DNA of 6,741 nucleotides from Vitreoscilla sp. (GCA_014378125.1 JACMOG010000541.1:1-6741), one strand, 5' to 3'; positions 1 to 6,304 are shown, counted from the stretch's first letter. A program made the numbers and translations. The notes: a model not told the origin generated them from the sequence alone.

Positions 1-421
1 GCTGGTGGACGGCAAGGTGTGGGAAGACCACGCCTCGCCGCGCGGCCTAGCCGCTGCCGCCGAACGCGTGCGCCCCGGCTGCGGCTTCGACGCCGAGGCC
101 GTGTTCGCGGCGCGCGACGCCGGCGACGCCGAGATGGCCGCGCTCGTGGACCAGTGGTTCGCGCTGCTGGCCACGGGGCTGGCCAACCTGCTGTTCGCGT
201 TCAACCCGGCGCGCGTGATCGTGGGCGGCGGCATCACCGCGCGCGGGCCGGCCTTCCTGCAGGAGCTGCGCGAGCACATGCGCCAGCGGCTGCGGCCCGA
301 GTTCCACCGCATGTGCGACATCGCGCTCGCCTCGGCCGGCAACCATGCCGGGCTGCTGGGCGCGGCGCGGCTGTGGCTCACCCAATACGGCGGCGCCGTC
401 ACGCCCGCCTCGAACGACTGA
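1..421 (+). CDS. ROK-family sugar kinase, C-terminal part (5' end outside window)
   Basis: This is the last 139 residues or so of a ROK-family kinase, read from base 2 to the TGA at 419-421. ROK enzymes phosphorylate hexoses such as glucose, N-acetylglucosamine or glucosamine with ATP in the cytoplasm. The visible part holds a 'EDHASPRGL' stretch, the family's typical phrase after the sugar-binding and zinc region, then the helix 'LLATGLANLLFAFNP'. The glycine-rich nucleotide-binding element 'ARVIVGGGITARGPAF' and the C-terminal 'AGNHAGLLGAARL' follow. The ATP-binding N-terminus, the catalytic Asp and the CxCGxxGC zinc motif would lie upstream, so I cannot name the sugar from sequence. The next gene starts five bases after the stop, which indicates co-transcription and translational coupling. 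Next to a GH9 enzyme and a NagX-like protein, a glucosamine or N-acetylglucosamine kinase is more likely than a glucokinase; that is inference. Family assignment is firm, substrate is not. Confidence 0.85.
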   Translation, partial: LVDGKVWEDHASPRGLAAAAERVRPGCGFDAEAVFAARDAGDAEMAALVDQWFALLATGLANLLFAFNPARVIVGGGITARGPAFLQELREHMRQRLRPEFHRMCDIALASAGNHAGLLGAARLWLTQYGGAVTPASND

Positions 422-426
422 CCGCC

Positions 427-2145
427 ATGCAAGTGCTGCTCAACCACGTGGGCTTCGCGCCCTCAGGCGCCAAGCGCGCCACCGTCCAGGCGGCGCAGCC
501 GCTCGCCGCGCAGGCGTTCTCGGTCGTCGACGTGCGCACGCGCGCCATCGTCCACACGGGCACGACCGTGCCGGTGGCGCCCGTCGCCGGCTGGCAGGGG
601 CGGCACTTCGCGCACGCGGACTTCGACGCCGTCGTGTCGCCTGGCCGCTACGCCCTGATGCTGGACGGCACGTGGCCGCCGGTGCAGTCGGAGCCGTTCG
701 ACGTCGCCGACGGCCTGTTCGGCAGCCAGATGCTGTCGGACCTCGTCCACTACTTCAAGGGCCAGCGCTGCACCGGCCTGTTCGACGATGCCGACCGCCA
801 CGCGCCGCTGCTCGACACCCGCGAGCCGCGCGACGTGCACGGCGGCTGGTACGACGCCTCGGGCGACTGCTCCAAGTACCTGTCGCACCTGTCTTACGCC
901 AACTTCATGAACCCGCAGCAGACGCCGCTGGTCACGTGGACGCTGCTGGCCGGACGCGATCGGATCCCGGCGCAGTCGAAGTGGCTGGACGAGCGCATCG
1001 TCGACGAGGCGCTGCACGGCGCCGACTTCCTGGTGCGCATGCAGGCGCCGGACGGGTTCTTCTACACCACCGTGTTCGACAAGTGGAGCAAGGACGAGCA
1101 CCAGCGCGAGATCTGCGCGTATGCCACGCAGAAGGGCATCAAGTCGGCCGACTACCAGGCGGGGTTTCGACAGGGCGGCGGCATGGCCATCGCGGCGCTC
1201 GCGCGGGCCGCGGGCGCGCATCGGGACGGCGAGTCCACGCGCGCTGGCTACCTTGCCGCGGCCGTGCGCGGCTTCGAGTTGCTGGCCCAGCGGAACACCG
1301 AGTTCCTCGACGACCACGAAGAAAACTTGATCGATGACTACTGCGCGCTGCTGGCGGCCGCGGAACTTTTCGCGCGCACGGGCGAGGCGCGCTGGCGTGA
1401 CGCGGGCGAGGCGCGCGCCCGCGCGATGCTGGCCCGGCAGGACGACGCCGGCTTCCTGTGGTGCGACCGCGCTCGCACGCGCAGCTTCTTCCACGCCAGC
1501 GACGCCGGACTGCCCTGGCTCGCGCTGATGCGCTTCCTCGAGTGCGGGCCCGAGCCGGAACTCGCCGCACGGATCCGCGCCGCGCTGCTCGCCGGCTTGC
1601 GCTTCGAGCTCGCGATCACGCAGTCCGTCGCCAACCCGCTGGGGTATCCGCGCCAGTACGTGGCGATGCCGGGCCGCGAGGCCGCCACGCAGTTCTTCGT
1701 GCCGCACGCCAACGAGAGCGGCTACTGGTGGCAAGGCGAGAACGCCCGCCTCGGCGCGCTGGCCACGGCCGCGCGCGCCGCGCGGTCGCTGCACCTGGCC
1801 GACGCCGCCTTCGATGCCGACCTGGCTGCCTACGCCCAGCGCGCGCTCGACTGGCTGTTCGGCGCCAACCCGTTCGACACCTGCATGCTGCAGGGCTGGG
1901 GCCACAACCCGCCGCGCTACGAGCCCGGGTTCTGGAACGCGCCCGGCGGCGTGTGCAACGGCATCACCTCCGGCCTCGCCGACGAGGCCGACATCGATTT
2001 CCGCAAGCCTGAAGAAACAGAGCCAATGCACTCGTGGCGTTGGACCGAGCAATGGATTCCGCATGCCGCGTGGTTGTTCGCCGCGCTGTCGTACGGGCTA
2101 CCGATGCCACAAACATCCCACCCCATCGCAGCGGACGAAAACTGA
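427..2145 (+). CDS. Glycoside hydrolase family 9 enzyme, probable cytoplasmic exo-beta-D-glucosaminidase
   Basis: A 572-residue protein. Residues 1-93 form the N-terminal Ig-like domain of GH9 enzymes (opening 'VLLNHVGFAPSGAKRA'). Residues about 98-557 are the (alpha/alpha)6-barrel catalytic domain. 'GGWYDASGDCSKY' (139-151) carries the paired catalytic aspartates D143 and D147, and 'WRWTEQWIPHAAW' (537-549) carries the likely general acid E541. Classical GH9 cellulases have Asp-Ala-Gly-Asp; here one extra residue separates the aspartates. The cellulase His-His-Arg region is also absent: after 'GANPFDTCMLQGWGHNPPR' (479-497) comes 'FWNAPGGVCNGITSG'. Characterised Vibrionaceae GH9 exo-glucosaminidases sit near a glucosamine kinase in (GlcN/GlcNAc)2 loci, as here. 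The start is ATG 427, because the Ig domain begins at once and the open frame further upstream overlaps the kinase gene. There is no signal peptide, lipobox or Tat motif, so the enzyme should act in the cytoplasm on imported oligosaccharides. No clear Shine-Dalgarno is seen, so translation is probably coupled to the kinase gene. A cello-oligosaccharide beta-glucosidase remains possible. Confidence 0.85.
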   Translation: MQVLLNHVGFAPSGAKRATVQAAQPLAAQAFSVVDVRTRAIVHTGTTVPVAPVAGWQGRHFAHADFDAVVSPGRYALMLDGTWPPVQSEPFDVADGLFGSQMLSDLVHYFKGQRCTGLFDDADRHAPLLDTREPRDVHGGWYDASGDCSKYLSHLSYANFMNPQQTPLVTWTLLAGRDRIPAQSKWLDERIVDEALHGADFLVRMQAPDGFFYTTVFDKWSKDEHQREICAYATQKGIKSADYQAGFRQGGGMAIAALARAAGAHRDGESTRAGYLAAAVRGFELLAQRNTEFLDDHEENLIDDYCALLAAAELFARTGEARWRDAGEARARAMLARQDDAGFLWCDRARTRSFFHASDAGLPWLALMRFLECGPEPELAARIRAALLAGLRFELAITQSVANPLGYPRQYVAMPGREAATQFFVPHANESGYWWQGENARLGALATAARAARSLHLADAAFDADLAAYAQRALDWLFGANPFDTCMLQGWGHNPPRYEPGFWNAPGGVCNGITSGLADEADIDFRKPEETEPMHSWRWTEQWIPHAAWLFAALSYGLPMPQTSHPIAADEN

Positions 2146-2160
2146 CCCCGCAGTTTTCGT
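2135..2160 (+). repeat. Perfect 10-bp inverted repeat over the GH9 stop codon
   Basis: ACGAAAACTG (2135-2144) pairs perfectly with CAGTTTTCGT (2151-2160) around the six-base loop ACCCCG. The TGA stop of the GH9 gene (2143-2145) lies in the left arm and loop edge, and the right arm ends 20 bases before the receptor ATG. The stem is AT-rich for this genome and no run of T follows it, so a classical terminator is unlikely. An mRNA-stabilising or processing hairpin that sets the receptor to hydrolase ratio, or the remains of a small REP-like repeat, fits better. A dimeric-regulator operator is also conceivable, but no promoter is evident beside it. Confidence 0.7.
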
Positions 2161-2170
2161 AGCCGCCTTC

Positions 2171-2175
2171 AGAGG
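2171..2175 (+). promoter_or_regulatory. Ribosome binding site of the TonB-dependent receptor gene
   Basis: AGAGG lies five bases upstream of ATG 2181 and is a fair Shine-Dalgarno match. It fixes the receptor start, which is immediately followed by a signal peptide. Confidence 0.6.
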
Positions 2176-2180
2176 CAGCC

Positions 2181-4967
2181 ATGTCCTTTCGTTTGAACCC
2201 CTTCGCATTGGCGGCGACGCTGCTGATGACCGGAGCGCCGAGCCCTGCCCGCGCGCAGGTCGCGGCGCCGGCCCCCGACGCCGCGGCGTCGTCGCCCACC
2301 CAGGCCGACACGCAGGTGGTCGAGGTCAAGGGCATCCGCGCGTCGTACGCCAACTCCCTGAACAGCAAGAAGGGCGCGGACACGGTGGTCGAGGTCGTCA
2401 CGGCCGAGGACATCGGCAAGCTGCCGGCCAAGAACGTGGCCGACACCGTGCAGCGCCTGCCCGGCGTCAACATCAGCTCCAACTCGGGCGGCGACGGCGC
2501 GTTCGCCGACGCCAACCGCGTGAGCATCCGCGGTACCTCGCCGTCGCTCACGCAGACCCTGATCAACGGCCACAGCGTGGGTAGCGCCGACTGGTTCATC
2601 GCCAACCAGGGCGTCAACGGCGGCGCCTCGGGCCGCAGCGTCAGCTACGACCTGCTGCCCGCCGAGATCGTGGGCCAGGTCACCGTCTACAAGAGCGCGC
2701 AGGCCGACCTGATCGAAGGCGGCGCCGCAGGTTCGGTGGACATCCAGACGCGCTCGCCGCTGAGCCTGGCCAAGTCGCTCACGCTCGATGCGTCGCTCGA
2801 CGCGGCCTACAGCACGTCCACACGCAAGGCGGATCCGCAGGCGAGCGCGCTGATCGGCTGGAAGAACGAGGCGAAGAACTTCGGCGTCATCTTCCAGGCG
2901 TTCTCGGAGAGTCGCCACGATCGCCGCGACGGCCAGGAGTTCCTGGGCTACGACAAGATCTCGTTCCAGGACATCTACGGCCCCGCCGCCGACCTCGCCG
3001 CGCTGCACGCGGCCCACCCGGGCCTGGACGGCGCGACCTTCGCCAACAACGTCAACGCGACGCTGCTGGAGATGAAGATGCAGCGCAAGGGCGCGATGCT
3101 CGACGTCGAGCTGAAGCCCACCAGCGCGCTGCGCATCGACGTGAACGGGTTCTACTCGAAGCTCACCGAGACCAACCAGGACTCGAGCCTCGAGACGGAG
3201 CAGACCGCGCTGATCGGCGGCGGCGTGCTGCCCGACACCTACACCGTCAACGGAAACGGCCTGCTCACCAGCGCCACGTGGAACCAGGCCACGATGCCCG
3301 ACTACCTGACCACGGGCGCCTACCAGGCCGACTACGACAAGTACTACCGGCCCGGCGAGAACGCCCGCGTGTACTACGCCGACGTCGACGTGGACTTCGC
3401 CGCCTCCGACAAGCTGCGCCTCACCGGCAAGCTGGGCAAGACGCAGGCGGTGGGCGCCACGCCCAACGAATACGCGTACGTCACCAACGTCGGCAACGCC
3501 GGCCTCAGCTACCAGATGAACGGCCTGTACAAACCCGGCGACGTCTCGTTTCCCGGCTACATCAACACCGGCAACTTCAACGACCCGCACCTCTTCCAGG
3601 CCTACGCGGGCCTCAATAAGGTGAGGTCCACCGACCAGGAGACGTACTTCCAGGCCGACGCCGAGTACGCCGTGGAAAGCGGCATCCTCGACTCGTTCAA
3701 GTTCGGCGTGCGCCTGACCAGGCACCAGCGCGCCGTACTGGACTACTACAACGACGGCTGCCAGGCGCAGATCCCCGACGACACCTACACGCAGTGCAAC
3801 GGCGTGGCGCAGTGGAGCGGCCAAGTGGAGAACCGCTACGGCCAGGGCATGGGCGGCGGCCCGGGCTTCCTCAGCAACATCTGGCAGCTGAGCCCGGGCG
3901 CGATCACCAGCTACGTCAACGCCAACCTGCCCGCGTCGTCGCTGCCGTATTCCTGGCCGAGCAGCTTCGTCGTCGAAGAGAAGACGCAGGCGCTGTACGG
4001 CATGGCGCGCCTGGTGGGCGACAAGTGGAAGGGCAACGCGGGCCTGCGCGTGGTGCGCACCCAGCAGTCGGCGCACTACAACGAAGGCGCGGACGCGGCG
4101 GCGCCGGGCCAGCAGGTGTACTCGGACCCGCACAACGGCGACTACATCCACGTCACCACCGACAAGACCTACACCGACCTGCTGCCGAGCGCCAACTTCA
4201 GCTATGACTTCTCCAACAAGCTGGTCGGCCGCTTGGCCGCATCGCGCACCATGACGCGCGCCGACTACACCGACCTGGCAGGCGCCGTGAGCCTCAATGG
4301 CCAGAACGGCACGGGCTCGGGCGGCAACCCGCAGTTGAAGCCGGTGCGCTCGAGCAACTTCGACGCTTCGCTGGAGTGGTACTTCGCGCCGCAGTCGCTG
4401 CTGGAGGTGGGCGTGTTCTACATGGACCTCACGTCCTACATCGGCTACGGACAGACGATCGTCCTCGCGCCCAACCTGCAGCAGAACCCGATCGTGACGA
4501 CGCCCACCTACGCCTACACCGTGGCGCAGCCCGTCAACGACAAGGGCACCAACAAGGGCGTCGAGATCGCGTTGCAGCAGCCGGTCTGGGGCGGCTTCGG
4601 CGTCGACCTTAACTACACGTACACGCTGGGCCGCGACTCCAACGGCGCGCCGCTGGCCGGCTCGTCGAAGAACACGACCAACGTGCAGGGCTGGTTCGAG
4701 AACGACGCGTTCAGCGCGCGGCTGATCTACAGCTACCGCTCGGCCTTCCTCACCGGCATTGTCAGCGCACTGCCGCAGTACGTGGACGGCGCGGGCGACC
4801 TGTCGGCCTCCCTGAACGTGAAGCTCACGCCGCAGCTGTCGATGTCGTTCGACGCCAAGAACCTCACCGGCCAGCTGGCGCGCCAGTACGTGCTCAACCG
4901 CGACATGCCCGCCGCGATCTACAACAACGGCAAGCAGTTCTACCTCGGACTGAAATACTCCCTGTGA
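2181..4967 (+). CDS. TonB-dependent outer-membrane receptor (TonB-Xanth-Caul type), putative oligosaccharide importer
   Basis: A 928-residue precursor for an outer-membrane beta-barrel that imports a ligand with energy from TonB-ExbB-ExbD. Residues 1-25 are a signal peptide (hydrophobic core 'FALAATLLM', cleavage after Ala-Arg-Ala). A probable TonB box lies around 44-50 ('TQVVEVK'). The plug domain follows (about 55-175): 'VVTAEDIGKLPAKNVADTVQRLPGV' region at 72-96, 'VSIRGTSPSLTQTLINGHSV' region at 114-133, and 'VTVYKSAQADLIEGGAAGSVDIQTR' near its end. The rest is a barrel of alternating aromatic and polar strands, ending in 'KQFYLGLKYSL'. The wording of the plug is that of the family found in Xanthomonas and Caulobacter, whose members often take up plant- or chitin-derived oligosaccharides. 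The last residue is Leu instead of the commoner Phe. C527 and C539 could form a disulfide in an outer loop. Neighbours suggest an amino-sugar oligosaccharide; the ligand cannot be read from the sequence. The gene is probably transcribed with the GH9 gene. Confidence 0.93.
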   Translation: MSFRLNPFALAATLLMTGAPSPARAQVAAPAPDAAASSPTQADTQVVEVKGIRASYANSLNSKKGADTVVEVVTAEDIGKLPAKNVADTVQRLPGVNISSNSGGDGAFADANRVSIRGTSPSLTQTLINGHSVGSADWFIANQGVNGGASGRSVSYDLLPAEIVGQVTVYKSAQADLIEGGAAGSVDIQTRSPLSLAKSLTLDASLDAAYSTSTRKADPQASALIGWKNEAKNFGVIFQAFSESRHDRRDGQEFLGYDKISFQDIYGPAADLAALHAAHPGLDGATFANNVNATLLEMKMQRKGAMLDVELKPTSALRIDVNGFYSKLTETNQDSSLETEQTALIGGGVLPDTYTVNGNGLLTSATWNQATMPDYLTTGAYQADYDKYYRPGENARVYYADVDVDFAASDKLRLTGKLGKTQAVGATPNEYAYVTNVGNAGLSYQMNGLYKPGDVSFPGYINTGNFNDPHLFQAYAGLNKVRSTDQETYFQADAEYAVESGILDSFKFGVRLTRHQRAVLDYYNDGCQAQIPDDTYTQCNGVAQWSGQVENRYGQGMGGGPGFLSNIWQLSPGAITSYVNANLPASSLPYSWPSSFVVEEKTQALYGMARLVGDKWKGNAGLRVVRTQQSAHYNEGADAAAPGQQVYSDPHNGDYIHVTTDKTYTDLLPSANFSYDFSNKLVGRLAASRTMTRADYTDLAGAVSLNGQNGTGSGGNPQLKPVRSSNFDASLEWYFAPQSLLEVGVFYMDLTSYIGYGQTIVLAPNLQQNPIVTTPTYAYTVAQPVNDKGTNKGVEIALQQPVWGGFGVDLNYTYTLGRDSNGAPLAGSSKNTTNVQGWFENDAFSARLIYSYRSAFLTGIVSALPQYVDGAGDLSASLNVKLTPQLSMSFDAKNLTGQLARQYVLNRDMPAAIYNNGKQFYLGLKYSL

Positions 4968-6157
4968 TCATCGCTCTTCTTCCCCGACAACGCATCGTCT
5001 CCATCGACGCGTTCCGCGGCCTCACGATCCTCGTGATGGTCTTCGTCAACCAGCTCGCCGGCGTGAGCGGCGTGCCGCAGTGGGCGCGCCACATGAAGGC
5101 CGACGCCGACGCGATGAGCTTCGTCGACGTCGTGTTCCCGGCGTTCCTGTTCATCGTGGGCATGTCGATCCCTTTCGCGCTGGCGCAGCGCCAGGCGCTC
5201 GGCGACGACGGTGCCACGCTGCAACGCCACGTGCTCGGCCGCACGCTGGGGCTGGTGGTGCTGGGGCTGTTCATGGTCAACGCCGAGGAGGGCTTCAATC
5301 CGGCGCAGATGCCGTTCAACATCGGGGGGTGGTCGTTGGGCCTCTACCTGTGCACGTGGCTCGTGTGGGGGGTATACGGCAGCGCGGAGGCGGGTGGTCG
5401 CAACACCTGGCGCGCCGTAGGGGCGCTGGGCTTCCTCGTGCTGGCCTGCGCGTATCGGGGCGGGCCCGACGGCAAGGCGTGGATGACGCACCAGTGGTGG
5501 GGCATCCTGGGCCTGATCGGCTGGTCGTACCTGATCTCGGCGTCGGCCTACCTGGCCGGGCGAGCGCGCATCGCCGTGCTGCTGGCTGCCACGGCCGCGT
5601 GCATCGGGTGCTACGCGCTGTGCCACGCGTTCCCGGCCGAGGCGTATCCGCGCTGGGCCGACCTGACCGATTGCGGCGGCCTCGTGTGCGAGACCTCGCT
5701 GACGCTGCTGGGCGTGGTCACCGCGCTCGTCTTCTTCCGACGGCCGGCCGAGCATGCGCCGCTGCGGCGCCTCGGCTTCGCGGTCGCGCTGATCGTTGCG
5801 TGCGTGGTGGCCGGCGCGCTCCTGCGGCCGGCGTACACGATCTCGAAGATCTACGCATCGCCCACCTGGTGCCTGTACTCGGCGGCGGTCTGCATCGCGC
5901 TGTTCGCGGCGCTTCACGCGATCGTCGAGCTGCGCGGCCACGCGCGCTGGGTGCGCTGGCTGGCGCCGGTGGCGGCGCAGCCGTTGGTGGCCTACCTCAT
6001 TCCGTTCGTGGTGGTGGGCATCGAGGACGCCTTCGGCGTGGGCTTCCCCGCCGTGCTCGACCAGGGCGCCGCGGGCGTGGCCTTCTGCGTGACGATGGTG
6101 CTGTTCGTGCTGGGCGCGACGGCGCTGGTGTCGCGCAGGGTGAAGCTGCAGCTGTAA
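4964..6157 (+). CDS. nagX: NagX/HGSNAT-family (DUF5009) membrane protein, putative glucosamine acetyltransferase
   Basis: A 397-residue inner-membrane protein with roughly ten hydrophobic segments. It belongs to the family of human lysosomal HGSNAT, which passes an acetyl group from cytosolic acetyl-CoA across the membrane to a terminal glucosamine. Bacterial members (NagX, COG4299) occur in chitin/N-acetylglucosamine loci, where their role is less clear. Family marks are 'IVSIDAFRGLTILVMVFVN' (11-29), 'MSFVDVVFPAFLFIVGMSIPFAL' (from 51), and 'ISKIYASPTWCLYSAAVC' (293-310), the counterpart of the conserved Pro/Ile-x-Lys-Ser/Thr-Pro-Ser/Thr-Trp stretch. H43, just before the VDVVFP motif, is at the place of the proposed catalytic histidine of HGSNAT (by eye, unaligned). 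The start is GTG 4964, which overlaps the receptor TGA as GTGA. No good ribosome site is visible, so translation should be coupled to the receptor. The next in-frame ATG (residue 25) would cut the first membrane segment. The family call is firm, the reaction is inference. Confidence 0.88.
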   Translation: MIIALLPRQRIVSIDAFRGLTILVMVFVNQLAGVSGVPQWARHMKADADAMSFVDVVFPAFLFIVGMSIPFALAQRQALGDDGATLQRHVLGRTLGLVVLGLFMVNAEEGFNPAQMPFNIGGWSLGLYLCTWLVWGVYGSAEAGGRNTWRAVGALGFLVLACAYRGGPDGKAWMTHQWWGILGLIGWSYLISASAYLAGRARIAVLLAATAACIGCYALCHAFPAEAYPRWADLTDCGGLVCETSLTLLGVVTALVFFRRPAEHAPLRRLGFAVALIVACVVAGALLRPAYTISKIYASPTWCLYSAAVCIALFAALHAIVELRGHARWVRWLAPVAAQPLVAYLIPFVVVGIEDAFGVGFPAVLDQGAAGVAFCVTMVLFVLGATALVSRRVKLQL

Positions 6158-6159
6158 CC

Positions 6160-6177
6160 GATCGAGGGGTCTCGATC
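6160..6177 (+). repeat. Small inverted repeat just after nagX
   Basis: GATCGAG (6160-6166) pairs with CTCGATC (6171-6177) around the loop GGGT. It begins three bases after the nagX stop and abuts the larger hairpin at 6178. Its AGGGGTCT (6165-6172) is repeated exactly at 6179-6186, in the left arm of that larger hairpin. Confidence 0.6.
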
Positions 6178-6225
6178 AAGGGGTCTGGCATCTCCGCCGT
6201 ACCCGGCGGCGATGCCTGACCCCTT
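6178..6225 (+). repeat. Long imperfect hairpin, REP-like, possible transcription end of the operon
   Basis: The left arm from AAGGGGTCTGGCATC (6178-6192) pairs with GATGCCTGACCCCTT (6211-6225) with one T/T mismatch. After a T/C mismatch, CCGCCG (6194-6199) pairs with CGGCGG (6204-6209) around the loop TACC. Of 22 facing positions, 20 are paired, so the structure should be very stable. It lies 20 bases after the nagX stop and should end or protect the upstream transcript. No T-run follows, so it is either a T-less terminator, a 3'-protecting hairpin or a dispersed repeat of the REP kind. Copy number in the genome would tell. Confidence 0.7.
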
Positions 6226-6237
6226 CGAGCCAGCATG

Positions 6238-6262
6238 GATCCCGCGACTTCGCGGAGGATGA
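6238..6262 (+). repeat. REP-like palindrome remnant
   Basis: CCGCG (6242-6246) pairs with CGCGG (6251-6255) around the loop ACTT, flanked by GGAT before and AGGATGAC after. This resembles the short dispersed palindromes of proteobacterial genomes with the outline GGAT-CCCGC-TTCGCGGG-ATGAC, here slightly degenerate with an extra A in the right arm. The identification as a dispersed repeat rests on resemblance only. Confidence 0.4.
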
Positions 6263-6275
6263 CACCAAACCCGGG

Positions 6276-6304
6276 TTGCCCTCGCTCGCCCTTCTTTGCA
6301 TACT
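6276..6304 (+). promoter_or_regulatory. Putative sigma-70 promoter of the chemotaxis-type gene
   Basis: TTGCCC (6276-6281) and CATACT (6299-6304) are separated by exactly 17 bases. Each matches the consensus at four of six positions. The predicted start would be near 6311, giving a leader of about 55 bases before ATG 6365. A short stem, GCCGGG (6328-6333) with CCCGGC (6344-6349), lies in that leader just before the ribosome site. The promoter lies past the hairpins, consistent with a separate transcription unit. Confidence 0.4.

Noticed and set aside
19..426. Upstream extension of the GH9 reading frame
   Set aside because: The frame stays open but overlaps the ROK kinase gene and translates to Arg-rich nonsense; the Ig-like domain begins right at ATG 427.
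463..2064. Long open frame on the - strand opposite the GH9 gene
   Set aside because: It lies wholly antisense to a gene with clear domain motifs, its product is Arg/Val/Gln-rich with no family pattern, and long antisense frames are normal at this GC content.
427..2145. Calling the GH9 enzyme a secreted cellulase/endoglucanase
   Set aside because: There is no signal peptide, the catalytic Asp pair is spaced differently and the cellulase His-His-Arg motif is missing, while neighbours point to amino sugars.
2135..2160. Rho-independent terminator between GH9 and receptor genes
   Set aside because: The stem is AT-rich, no T-run follows, and it lies within an apparent operon just before a gene with no separate promoter.
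2040..2180. Internal promoter before the receptor gene
   Set aside because: Candidate -35 boxes such as TTGTTC near 2074 have no acceptable -10 partner at 16-18 bases, so none is reported.
3759..3797. Two cysteines (C527, C539) in the receptor as a metal site
   Set aside because: Only two Cys residues 12 apart in a likely outer loop; a structural disulfide is common in such receptors.
2169..4151. 660-codon open frame on the - strand opposite the receptor gene
   Set aside because: The product is a Val/Arg/Ala/Gly-rich low-complexity string and the + strand encodes a textbook TonB-dependent receptor with signal peptide and ribosome site.
4940..5941. 333-codon open frame on the - strand opposite nagX
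   Set aside because: Arg/Gln/His-rich shadow without motifs; the + strand has a family-typical membrane protein.
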